Source: Flavobacterium yafengii | Lineage (GTDB): Bacteria; Bacteroidota; Bacteroidia; Flavobacteriales; Flavobacteriaceae | DNA: 64,000 nt | NCBI RefSeq assembly: GCF_030010375.1 | Contig: NZ_JASCRY010000005.1 | Span: 62,001 to 126,000, forward strand | Direction of reading: 5' to 3' | Shown: positions 32,931-41,108 of the stretch, in pieces | Numbering within the stretch: position 1 is the stretch's first letter | Layout of the letters: each line of letters begins with the position of its first letter | The notes under the pieces: model-generated | Told to the model about the DNA's origin: nothing | Database searches by the model: none | Seen by the model: the letters and a program-made list of their open reading frames with translations, nothing else | Translations under genes and position numbers: made by a program

Positions 32931-35030
32931 CTAATTAATTTTTTGATATTTCTTTTTCTTCAACATATCAGAGGCTGTTTGATAGTAGGAAATCGTTTCC
33001 TTTACTAAATCCGTTCTTTCTTTTGTGAGCGGTATTTGATTGTAAAATATTTGAAAATCAGGAGCCACCTTCTGGTTTGGTCTCAAAGTCAATTGAAATT
33101 GTTTTACTTTTTGTTTTGCAGAAATAATCGTCAAAACATTGTTTTTTATTAATCCTAAATCCTGGTAGGTAGCAATCAAAGCTCTGGGTTTGTAATCTGG
33201 TTTTAAAACATCCTGACCATAAAATTTACTTTGGTAATCAAAATTCAATAATCCAAATAGAGTTGGCATAACATCTATTTGCGACATCAGTTTCGTATAT
33301 TTTTTCGGTTCAATAAACTCAGGACTATAAATGAGGGCTGGAATTCTATATTTATCTACCGGAAGCTCTGTTTTTCCTGCACTGGAAGCACAATGATCGG
33401 CTAAAATGACAAAAACGGTATTGGCAAACCAAGGTTGTTTTTTGGCCATTTCAAAGAATTTTTTCATCGCATAATCTGTATATTTTACACCACCGTCACG
33501 AGATTTTGCATCACCCGGAATATCAATTTTTCCATTTGGATAGGTGAAAGGTCTGTGATTGCTCACGGTCATAATATGATTAAAAAACGGCTTATTAGCT
33601 GCTGCTTCTTTGTTCATTACCTTGATTGCTTTGGTATAGATATCTTCATCACATACCCCCCAAATGTTTGCAAAAGTGATTTCATTTGGTTTAAATGTTT
33701 TTTTGTCAACAATTTCATATCCATTTCCTGTGAAGAAATCTTCCATATTATCAAAAAAAGCATCGCCTCCGTACATAAATTTTACAGCATATCCTCTTTG
33801 TTTAAATATGTTTCCCGTAGAAAATTTATTTTTATTGTCTTCTCGTTTTACCACACTTTCGCCAGCGGTAGGAGGAAAACATAAAGTAACGGCTTCAAGT
33901 CCGCGAACCGTTCTGTTTCCCACAGCATATAAGTTTGTAAAAACTAAACTTTTGGTTGCCAAACTATCTAAAAACGGAGTAATATTCTTTTCGTTACCAT
34001 ACATTTTCATAAACTCAGCACTGTAACTTTCAATAGTTATCAGAACCACGTTTTTATGATTTTCGGCAGCTTCATTTTTTATCTGTCTCCAAGTGGTTTC
34101 TCCTGAAATGGAAGGAATTTGTTGCTTTAATTGAGCAAAGGCTTCACTATTAGGAACTGTTTTGTAAAATTTGAAATAATCCAACTCACTATGCATAAAT
34201 GCCAGGTAAAATTTGTAAATACCATTTGCCTGAAGTTCATTTGTAAAAACATTATGTGAGTTTTCTTTAGTGGACAAAAATGGTATTGCCAGTAATGAAA
34301 GGGCAAATAAAACTAAATAAATCCCGGATAATTTTATTTTTTCTACAAAAGCAGGAATACTTTCAATGTAGTTTTTTGATTTTTTTACAATCAGAAATGT
34401 CACAAATCCTGCAATTATAAACAGTGCTGAAAACAATGGAATCACAGGATAAGATTCCATAATATTTCCAATAACTTCATTGGTGTAAACCAAATAATTT
34501 ACTGCAATAAAATTATATTTTACGCCAAATTCATTCCAGAAAAAGTATTCGCTGATTCCATTTTGTAAAATTAAAACCACGTAGATAAAAATTACAAAGG
34601 AGAACAACCAAAACCTGATTTGGCTTCGGTATTTAGGTAGGAAAAGTAATGTTCCAAATAAGATTGTTTTTATAGCAATGAAAGCGATACCAACTGTTGG
34701 TAAAGCACCACCATATTCATTAAGTATGGTTTTGCCTGATGAAACATAAAGTAATGAAGTTACGAGCAATCCAAAAATAATATATCCGTAGGGTTTTAAA
34801 TATTTAGAATTGGATATGAAAATAAGATAGAGCCATAAGAAGCCACTAAGTAAAACAAAAATAAAAAAGTCAGATATAAACCCAAAAACAAATAAAGACA
34901 GCGTATCAGTCCAGATAAATGATGTTTGTGTTATGGGATGAAAAAATAGGATAAACCTTAAAAAAAAGCTTACGACAATGTAGAAGAGTAATAAATAATA
35001 AAAAGGAGATGACTTTTTGAGAAAATTCAT
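32931..35030 (-). CDS. LTA synthase-like membrane sulfatase/phosphotransferase
   Basis: A 699-residue protein with about five membrane helices in the first 270 residues. A sulfatase-fold domain follows: VVLITIESYSAEFM (metal-site Glu), NRTVRGLEAVTL (candidate nucleophile Thr), VILADHC (metal Asp/His) and MSQIDVMPTLFGLL. This is the LtaS/OpgB/MdoB arrangement. In Gram-negative bacteria such enzymes move phosphoglycerol or phosphoethanolamine onto envelope glycans or lipids. The start at 35030 (MNFLKKSSPF) is preferred over 35060 because the latter would begin inside the promoter box. Confidence 0.87.
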   Translation of the reverse strand: MNFLKKSSPFYYLLLFYIVVSFFLRFILFFHPITQTSFIWTDTLSLFVFGFISDFFIFVLLSGFLWLYLIFISNSKYLKPYGYIIFGLLVTSLLYVSSGKTILNEYGGALPTVGIAFIAIKTILFGTLLFLPKYRSQIRFWLFSFVIFIYVVLILQNGISEYFFWNEFGVKYNFIAVNYLVYTNEVIGNIMESYPVIPLFSALFIIAGFVTFLIVKKSKNYIESIPAFVEKIKLSGIYLVLFALSLLAIPFLSTKENSHNVFTNELQANGIYKFYLAFMHSELDYFKFYKTVPNSEAFAQLKQQIPSISGETTWRQIKNEAAENHKNVVLITIESYSAEFMKMYGNEKNITPFLDSLATKSLVFTNLYAVGNRTVRGLEAVTLCFPPTAGESVVKREDNKNKFSTGNIFKQRGYAVKFMYGGDAFFDNMEDFFTGNGYEIVDKKTFKPNEITFANIWGVCDEDIYTKAIKVMNKEAAANKPFFNHIMTVSNHRPFTYPNGKIDIPGDAKSRDGGVKYTDYAMKKFFEMAKKQPWFANTVFVILADHCASSAGKTELPVDKYRIPALIYSPEFIEPKKYTKLMSQIDVMPTLFGLLNFDYQSKFYGQDVLKPDYKPRALIATYQDLGLIKNNVLTIISAKQKVKQFQLTLRPNQKVAPDFQIFYNQIPLTKERTDLVKETISYYQTASDMLKKKKYQKIN

Positions 35031-35047
35031 AGTGCTGTTTTTACATA

Positions 35048-35055
35048 CAAAAGTA
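35048..35055 (-). promoter_or_regulatory. -7 promoter box of the LTA synthase-like gene
   Basis: TACTTTTG on the minus strand, 17 bases before the ATG at 35030, fits TAnnTTTG. Confidence 0.6.
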
Positions 35056-35281
35056 TACATAATTTTTAACGCTATTTTTTAAGAATTGCTTAATATTTTG
35101 TCAAAATACTGCCTTAGTACAAATAGATTTGTCAATTTTAAATGAATACTATTAAATTTTTAAAACTATCATAAAAATATTTTTCATCTGTATACAGGTT
35201 TTTTTTATTTTTTATAAAAAAAAACTAGAACTATTTTTTTTGCGTATGTAATCATATTAACCAACCTAATATAAAATAATC

Positions 35282-35719
35282 ATGACTAGAAAAGAATTTT
35301 TTGCGAGAGTAGGATTTGGAGCAGCAACTGTTTTATTGCCAGCCTGTTTAGCCGGTTTGGCTACGAGCTGCAGCTCAGATGAATCAAATGATAGTGGTTC
35401 TTCAATACCAACACCAACTGCTACAAGTAATTTTACTGTTGATACCAGCACAGGAGTATTGGCCACAAATGGAGGTTTCATTGTTATGAAAGGAATCATC
35501 ATTGCACGGACTAATACCGGGACTTTTTTGGCGGTATCTTCTTCATGCACTCACGAAGGTGTAACGCTTGGTTATGATAAGTCAGGGAATGTATTTGTTT
35601 GTCCAAGGCATAATTCTCAGTTTACAAGTACTGGCAAAGTAATTTCGGGACCTGCCCCATCCAATTTAAAACAATATCAGACTACTTTGTCAGGGACAAC
35701 TTTAACCGTTATTGTCTAG
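35282..35719 (+). CDS. Rieske 2Fe-2S domain protein, exported
   Basis: A 145-residue exported protein. The N-terminus (MTRKEFFARVGFGAATVLLPACLAGLATSC) is a signal with a possible lipobox, leading to a Ser/Thr linker. The Rieske cluster ligands are complete: SSCTHEG (Cys-x-His) and VCPRHNSQF (Cys-x-x-His). It closes with GPAPSNLKQYQTTLSGTTLTVIV. It has no partner oxygenase or cytochrome bc gene. It stands 131 bases before the thioredoxin-ApbE-DUF4266-DUF3570 run, suggesting a link to that predicted redox module. The 220 bases upstream are AT-rich without a clear promoter. Confidence 0.9.
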   Translation: MTRKEFFARVGFGAATVLLPACLAGLATSCSSDESNDSGSSIPTPTATSNFTVDTSTGVLATNGGFIVMKGIIIARTNTGTFLAVSSSCTHEGVTLGYDKSGNVFVCPRHNSQFTSTGKVISGPAPSNLKQYQTTLSGTTLTVIV

Positions 35720-35850
35720 TTCAATACATTTAAAGAATCATGTATATCTGTAAATAAGTCGTTAAATTAATTCTGTCTTAATTTTCACTGTCAGAAAACT
35801 ATACTTCACTAGAAATAAATACTTTTACAGTATTAAAACAGATTTAAAAG

Positions 35851-36285
35851 ATGAAAAAACAGGTCTTGTTCTTGTTTCTTTTTATAGGAACGTTAGGATA
35901 TTCTCAAAACTGGAAAACTAATTTTGAAGAAGCAAAAACACAGTCAATTTCTGATAACAAAAATATCCTTCTTGTTTTTTCAGGATCAGACTGGTGTGCT
36001 CCATGCATTAAATTAGAGAATACGATTTGGAAATCAGAAGAATTTAAAAAGGAAGCTGACCAAAAATGGGTTATTTATAAAGCTGATTTTCCAAAGAAAA
36101 AAGCAAATCAACTAGTGCCAGAGTTAATGGAAAGCAATAAAAAATTGGCTGAAAAATACAATAAATCAGGAAATTTTCCATTAGTGTTACTTTTGGACAA
36201 AACGGGGAATGTATTAGGAATCACAGGTTTTAAAAACGTTTCTCCGGCTGATTATATTAAATTAATCCATTCATTTGAAAAATGA
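35851..36285 (+). CDS. Exported thioredoxin-family protein
   Basis: A 144-residue protein with a cleavable signal (VLFLFLFIGTLGYSQ) and a thioredoxin fold. The active site is FSGSDWCAPCIKLENTIW (CAPC), and NFPLVLLLDKTGNVLG contains the cis-Pro region. It is close to the thioredoxin-like lipoproteins and DsbD-gamma-like proteins that reduce periplasmic disulfides. Its stop overlaps the ApbE start by four bases, so the two are translationally coupled. It is the first gene of the ApbE-DUF4266-DUF3570 run. Confidence 0.9.
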   Translation: MKKQVLFLFLFIGTLGYSQNWKTNFEEAKTQSISDNKNILLVFSGSDWCAPCIKLENTIWKSEEFKKEADQKWVIYKADFPKKKANQLVPELMESNKKLAEKYNKSGNFPLVLLLDKTGNVLGITGFKNVSPADYIKLIHSFEK

Positions 36286-37268
36286 TAAAGAGCATAATTT
36301 CCCTATGTTTATTATTTACAACTTTCATTTCTGTTGGTCAAATCGCCCACAAGAGAAAGTTGTCGATGTTAGGAAGTCCGTTTGAGGTCACTGCTGTTGC
36401 AAATGACACTATAAAAGCCAATGAATATATTGATTTGGCTGTAGCCGAAGTAAAACGAATTGAAAATTTAATATCAGATTGGATTCCGACTACACAAATT
36501 TCTGAAATCAACCGCAATGCAGGAATTAAACCTGTAAAAGTAGATGCTGAAGTTTTTGAATTGGTCGAAAGAGCTATTAAAATTTCCCAAATTACCAATG
36601 GCGCCTTTGATATTTCGTATGCTTCCATGGACAAAATATGGAAATTTGACGGTTCAATGAAAGTGATGCCAACAGAAGAAGCTATTAAAAAATCGGTGGC
36701 AAGAATTGGTTACAGAAATATTATTCTAAACAAGAAGGAACAAACCATTTTTCTAAAATTAGAAGGGATGAAATTAGGTTTGGGCGGAATTGGTCAAGGC
36801 TATATTGCTGATAAAGTGAAAAATTTATTGGTTTCAAAAGGTTGTACATCAGGAATTGTAAATGTTTCCGGAGATATTAATACTTGGGGAAAACAACCGG
36901 ATGGAAAACTTTGGAATGTGGGTATTGTAAATCCTTTGAATAAAAATAAAGTTTTTGCCACATTTCCATTAGAAGACAGTGCTGTAGAAACTTCAGGAAG
37001 TTATGAAAAGTATGTTATTTTTAATGGTATACGATATTCCCATATAATTGATCCCAGAACCGGTTATCCGGCAACTGGCGTAGTCAGTGTATCTGTATTT
37101 GCAAAACAAACTGAAATTGCTGACGCTTTAGCTACAGGAATTTTTGTTCTTGGAGTAGAAGTGGGATTGGATTTAGTAAATCAACTTAAAGGTATTGAAT
37201 GCATCATTGTTGATGATAAAGGCAAAATCCATTCGTCAAAAGGAATTGACATCAAAAAATATAATTAA
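36282..37268 (+). CDS. apbE: FAD:protein FMN transferase (ApbE)
   Basis: A 328-residue exported enzyme that covalently attaches FMN from FAD to Thr/Ser of extracytoplasmic proteins. After a signal (ISLCLLFTTFISVGQ) come LGSPFEVTAVA, LGLGGIGQGYIADKV (usual form DLGGIAKGYA) and SGIVNVSGDI. The block AVETSGSYEKY, HIIDPRTGYPA and the Mg-site ADALATGIFVLG complete it. The Asp-to-Gly and Lys-to-Gln changes in the GGIGQG loop are within family variation, as far as I can tell. No obvious flavinylation target motif was found in the adjacent proteins. Confidence 0.93.
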   Translation: MIKSIISLCLLFTTFISVGQIAHKRKLSMLGSPFEVTAVANDTIKANEYIDLAVAEVKRIENLISDWIPTTQISEINRNAGIKPVKVDAEVFELVERAIKISQITNGAFDISYASMDKIWKFDGSMKVMPTEEAIKKSVARIGYRNIILNKKEQTIFLKLEGMKLGLGGIGQGYIADKVKNLLVSKGCTSGIVNVSGDINTWGKQPDGKLWNVGIVNPLNKNKVFATFPLEDSAVETSGSYEKYVIFNGIRYSHIIDPRTGYPATGVVSVSVFAKQTEIADALATGIFVLGVEVGLDLVNQLKGIECIIVDDKGKIHSSKGIDIKKYN

Positions 37269-37285
37269 TACAAAAGATATTCAAA

Positions 37286-37498
37286 ATGATAAAGACTATA
37301 ACGGTTTTGTTTTTTGTACTGCTGATTTTACAATCGTGTAGTTCAGTAAAAGAATATGAAAAAGAAAAAATAAATGATCCTGACATGAAACTTTCCGCAA
37401 GAACTGCAGAGCGATATGAAACTTCCTTTCAAGTATATCGTGAAGCAGCCGCTGGAGCCAATGGTGGTAAATCAGGCGGTGGTTGCGGTTGCAACTAA
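37286..37498 (+). CDS. DUF4266 small lipoprotein with Gly/Cys tail
   Basis: A 70-residue lipoprotein: signal with lipobox LLILQSC, a charged middle containing DPDMKLSARTAERYETSFQ, then a Gly-rich tail ending GGGCGCN. DUF4266 proteins are found next to DUF3570 proteins, ApbE and thioredoxins. The conserved C-terminal cysteines suggest a metal or cofactor ligand, or a substrate of the neighbouring thioredoxin. The function is unknown. It lies 17 bases after apbE and 45 before the DUF3570 gene. Confidence 0.85.
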   Translation: MIKTITVLFFVLLILQSCSSVKEYEKEKINDPDMKLSARTAERYETSFQVYREAAAGANGGKSGGGCGCN

Positions 37499-37543
37499 TT
37501 TACAAAAACAACAATTTATATAGTAAATAGTAATTTCTATACA

Positions 37544-38965
37544 ATGAAAATAAAATTTTTATTTCTTTTAGGATTAATAAGTAGCATTGCCTTTTCGCAG
37601 GACAAAACTACCGCACCAGCATTTAAAAAACGAGTATTAGAAAGTACTGAGGTCGATTTTTTAGCCAGTTATTACAATCAGGACGGTTCAAAATCAGCTG
37701 TTTCAGGAGGTATAGGTTCTGAAAAATTAACGGATGTTGCCTCAAATATTGTAGTTTCAATGCCATTAAATGATGATGATGTTTTAACAATTGATTTAGG
37801 AATATCAGCCTATTCGTCAGCCTCATCGAGTAATATAAATCCGTTCAATGCTACAGGAGCTTCTGGCGGTGATGATGATAGATTAGCTGCTCCAACGCCT
37901 AGTGGAACTCCTTGGCAAGCTTCTTCTGGTGCTTCCAAAAGTGATCAATTAGTGTCAATTGTTGCTAATTACAGCCATAGTAGTGATTCCAGAAATTTTA
38001 TTTGGAATACTGATGTTTCTTTTTCAAATGAATATGACTATACTTCAGTTGGTTTTGGAGGAGGAATTGCAACTCTTTTTAATGAAAAAAATACAGAATT
38101 AAGCTTGAAAGCCAATGTGTATCTTGATCAATGGCGACCTATTTATCCAACAGAGCTTCATGAATATTCAAAATATGGTGCTAATTTTTTAAATCAAGGC
38201 TATTTTAATGGCGTATCGGTTTTGGATCAAAATGGACAAACTACAACAAATTATTTGCCTTCAGCATTTCAAACGGTTAATGGCGTAAATAGAAACTCTT
38301 ACTCAGCTTCAGTGGGTTTCTCTCAGGTTTTAACTAAAAAACTGCAATTTTCAATCTTCTTTGATGTTTTGCAACAACAAGGTTTATTATCGTCCCCTTA
38401 TCACCGAATTTATTTTGCTGATAAAGCTAATTATTACATCGGTCAGGCACAATACATTAATAATTATGAAAGTTCAACTAATACCGGTGTTTATAAACTG
38501 GCTGATGATATAGAAAGATTACCAGATTCAAGATTTAAAATTCCTGTTGGAGCACGTTTGAATTATTACATTAATGAACGATTTATATTGAGAACCTATT
38601 ACCGCTTTTATTCCGATAATTGGGATATTCAATCGCATACCGCAACGATTGAACTTCCTATAAAATTATCAGATAGATTTACTGTTTTTCCAATGTATCG
38701 GTATTATACCCAGACGGCTTCAAAGTATTATGCGCCTTATGAAACCCATTTATCAACAGAAAAATTTTATACTTCTGATGCTGATTTGGCTACATTTGAT
38801 GCAAATCAATACGGTTTTGGAATCAATTACACTGATATTTTTACTGGTGCAAAAATTTGGAAATTTGGTTTGAAAAATATTGATTTTAGATTCAATCATT
38901 ATGAAAGAAGTGACAATCTAAATGCTAACATTGGTACAATTGCATTTAAATTTGTAATGCAATAA
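37544..38965 (+). CDS. DUF3570 outer-membrane beta-barrel protein
   Basis: A 473-residue protein with a signal peptide (FLFLLGLISSIAFSQ) and amphipathic beta strands rich in aromatic residues through to a terminal NANIGTIAFKFVMQ, as in outer-membrane barrels. An Asp/Ser/Gly-rich loop (residues about 90-130, with GASGGDDDR) may bind metal. DUF3570 is usually encoded with DUF4266, ApbE and thioredoxin. A role as a porin or electron-conduit-type barrel is conceivable but unproven. A two-component system begins 20 bases downstream. Confidence 0.85.
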   Translation: MKIKFLFLLGLISSIAFSQDKTTAPAFKKRVLESTEVDFLASYYNQDGSKSAVSGGIGSEKLTDVASNIVVSMPLNDDDVLTIDLGISAYSSASSSNINPFNATGASGGDDDRLAAPTPSGTPWQASSGASKSDQLVSIVANYSHSSDSRNFIWNTDVSFSNEYDYTSVGFGGGIATLFNEKNTELSLKANVYLDQWRPIYPTELHEYSKYGANFLNQGYFNGVSVLDQNGQTTTNYLPSAFQTVNGVNRNSYSASVGFSQVLTKKLQFSIFFDVLQQQGLLSSPYHRIYFADKANYYIGQAQYINNYESSTNTGVYKLADDIERLPDSRFKIPVGARLNYYINERFILRTYYRFYSDNWDIQSHTATIELPIKLSDRFTVFPMYRYYTQTASKYYAPYETHLSTEKFYTSDADLATFDANQYGFGINYTDIFTGAKIWKFGLKNIDFRFNHYERSDNLNANIGTIAFKFVMQ

Positions 38966-38985
38966 AAACCTAAATTTATAAAATC

Positions 38986-39648
38986 ATGCACATATTAATC
39001 GTGGAAGATGAAGCTGGTATTGTTCAATTTCTTCAGCAAGGATTAGAAGAAGAAGGATATACAATCACCAGTGCTTCGGATGGTTTAAAAGGATTTGAGC
39101 TGACTCAAAAAAACAATTTCGATTTGATTTTATTAGATTGGATGTTGCCAAAAATGACAGGACTGGAACTATGTAAATCCATTCGATTAAAAAACAGTCA
39201 TACGCCAATCTTATTTTTGACAGCCAAAGATACGGTGCAAGAAACTATTGAGGGTTTAAAAGCGGGCGCTAATGATTATATCAAGAAACCATTTAGTTTT
39301 GACGAATTGCTGGAACGCATCAAAATTCATTTCAGAAACCAAAATGAAGATGAAATTCTTACTCTTGGAACAATTCAAATTGATATTGCCAAACATAGTG
39401 TTTTCGTAAGTGATATTGAAGTAAATTTGACCCAACGTGAGTTTGATTTGTTGAAATATTTGGTCAAAAACAAAGGCAAAGTATGCACCAGAACTCAAAT
39501 TATTGAAGATGTCTGGGACATTCATTTTGAATACGATACCGGTGTTATTGATGTTTTTATGAATGCAATTCGTAAAAAATTGAATTTAAAAATTGAACAA
39601 GACTACATAAAAACTGTTCGCGGTGTAGGCTATATTGCTAATGACTAA
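38986..39648 (+). CDS. OmpR/PhoB-family response regulator
   Basis: A 220-residue regulator. The receiver domain has acidic residues E7-D8, phosphoacceptor D51 (LLDWMLPKMTG) and K101 (YIKKPF). The C-terminal winged helix contains VNLTQREFDLLKYLVKNKGKVCTRTQIIEDVWD and YIKTVRGVGYI. It lies between the DUF3570 gene and the sensor kinase, six bases before the latter. The downstream CzcA/CzcB genes make it a likely CzcR/CusR-type metal-responsive activator. Confidence 0.94.
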   Translation: MHILIVEDEAGIVQFLQQGLEEEGYTITSASDGLKGFELTQKNNFDLILLDWMLPKMTGLELCKSIRLKNSHTPILFLTAKDTVQETIEGLKAGANDYIKKPFSFDELLERIKIHFRNQNEDEILTLGTIQIDIAKHSVFVSDIEVNLTQREFDLLKYLVKNKGKVCTRTQIIEDVWDIHFEYDTGVIDVFMNAIRKKLNLKIEQDYIKTVRGVGYIAND

Positions 39649-39654
39649 ATAAAA

Positions 39655-41049
39655 ATGCAACAACTTTCCTTCAAAAATAGAATTGCCTCTAATTATATCG
39701 TTACTACAGCTTTGTTGATTTTTGTAGTTTTCTTTATTATCTATTCTATTGTTAAATTCAGTGTTTACAGCCATGTAAATAATGATATTACCAGTGAAGT
39801 AGAGAAACATCTCACCGAAATTGAAATTGTAGGCAATAGTTTTCATTTGATTCATGAAGAAGAATGGAAAGAACGGGAACACAATACGCTTGATGTAAAT
39901 CCCGTATTTATTCAGTTTGTTGATCAAAATAGAAATGTGATTGAAAAATCGCCTAATCTTAAAAAATCCTCTTTATTATTTAATAAAGAAAATGGGGAGA
40001 ACAAGCTTTTTGATACCAAATTAGCGGATAATTCTATTCGACAAATACAAGTTCCCATTTATCAAAAAGCAAAAATTATTGGGTACATCATAATTGCAAT
40101 GTCCTTAGAAGATGCTACAATGGTACTTAATAATTTATTTGAAGTATTGCTTATTGCTTATCCTTTAATTTTGATAGTGCTGTTCTTTATTGCACGATTT
40201 ATTGCTGGAAGGAGCATAAAACCCATTAGTTCCATTATTACTACCTCAAATATTATCACTAAAGACAATCTGACTTCTAGAATTCCGTTACCACAAAACC
40301 GTGATGAATTATTTGTTTTATCTCAAACCATCAATAATTTATTAGACCGAATAGAAACTGCTATCGAAAGAGAAAAACAATTCACTTCGGATGCATCGCA
40401 TGAATTAAGAACGCCTTTGACGGTTATCAAAGGCACATTGGAAGTTTTGATTCGCAAGCCCAGAAATCACGCAGAATATGAAGAAAAAATTAATTTTTGT
40501 GTTACAGAAGTCGATCGTTTGAATCATCTAGTGGATCAGTTGCTTTTATTGGCTCGATTTGAAAATCAAAAACAAAGTTTAAATATAGAAAAAGTCTATT
40601 TGAATGCTATATTTTTAGATACTACTGCCAGAAATTCTACTGCGATTCAGTCTAAAAAAATTAATGTTTCAACAAATTTCCCTAGAGATTATTACATAGA
40701 AACGGATAGTTATTTATTTTTAATTGTTGTTAATAATTTGATTTCTAATGCTTTGAAATATTCGAATCAAGAAGGGAATTTAACAGTTAATATAAAAAGC
40801 GTAGCCTCTAAAATTGAATGCCACATCATTGATACCGGAATAGGAATACCTACGGAGGATTTAGAAAATATTTTCAATCAATTTTATCGTTCAAAATCAA
40901 ATGAACATCCTGAAATAAAAGGGACTGGATTGGGCTTGTCTATTGTAAAAAGACTGTGTTCATTGCTCAATATTGACATTACAATTACCAGTGAAGAAAA
41001 TGTAGGAACACGGGTTGTATTAAGTTTATTTGAAGCAGACCTTAAGTAA
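39655..41049 (+). CDS. Membrane sensor histidine kinase
   Basis: A 464-residue kinase. Two membrane helices (about residues 15-38 and 158-182) frame a periplasmic sensor region of about 120 residues. A HAMP-like segment follows, then the H-box SDASHELRTPLTVIKG with His249, the N-box NNLISNALKYS, and DTGIGIPTEDLENIF and GTGLGLSIVKRL. Partner of the preceding response regulator. Position before the heavy-metal RND genes suggests metal sensing. The sensor region has few His or Cys, so the ligand is uncertain. Confidence 0.94.
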   Translation: MQQLSFKNRIASNYIVTTALLIFVVFFIIYSIVKFSVYSHVNNDITSEVEKHLTEIEIVGNSFHLIHEEEWKEREHNTLDVNPVFIQFVDQNRNVIEKSPNLKKSSLLFNKENGENKLFDTKLADNSIRQIQVPIYQKAKIIGYIIIAMSLEDATMVLNNLFEVLLIAYPLILIVLFFIARFIAGRSIKPISSIITTSNIITKDNLTSRIPLPQNRDELFVLSQTINNLLDRIETAIEREKQFTSDASHELRTPLTVIKGTLEVLIRKPRNHAEYEEKINFCVTEVDRLNHLVDQLLLLARFENQKQSLNIEKVYLNAIFLDTTARNSTAIQSKKINVSTNFPRDYYIETDSYLFLIVVNNLISNALKYSNQEGNLTVNIKSVASKIECHIIDTGIGIPTEDLENIFNQFYRSKSNEHPEIKGTGLGLSIVKRLCSLLNIDITITSEENVGTRVVLSLFEADLK

Positions 41050-41108
41050 TTCTTAAGTAAATCCTTATCTTTAAATCTTAGATTTGTAAAAAACAAATTA
41101 AGGTAAAA

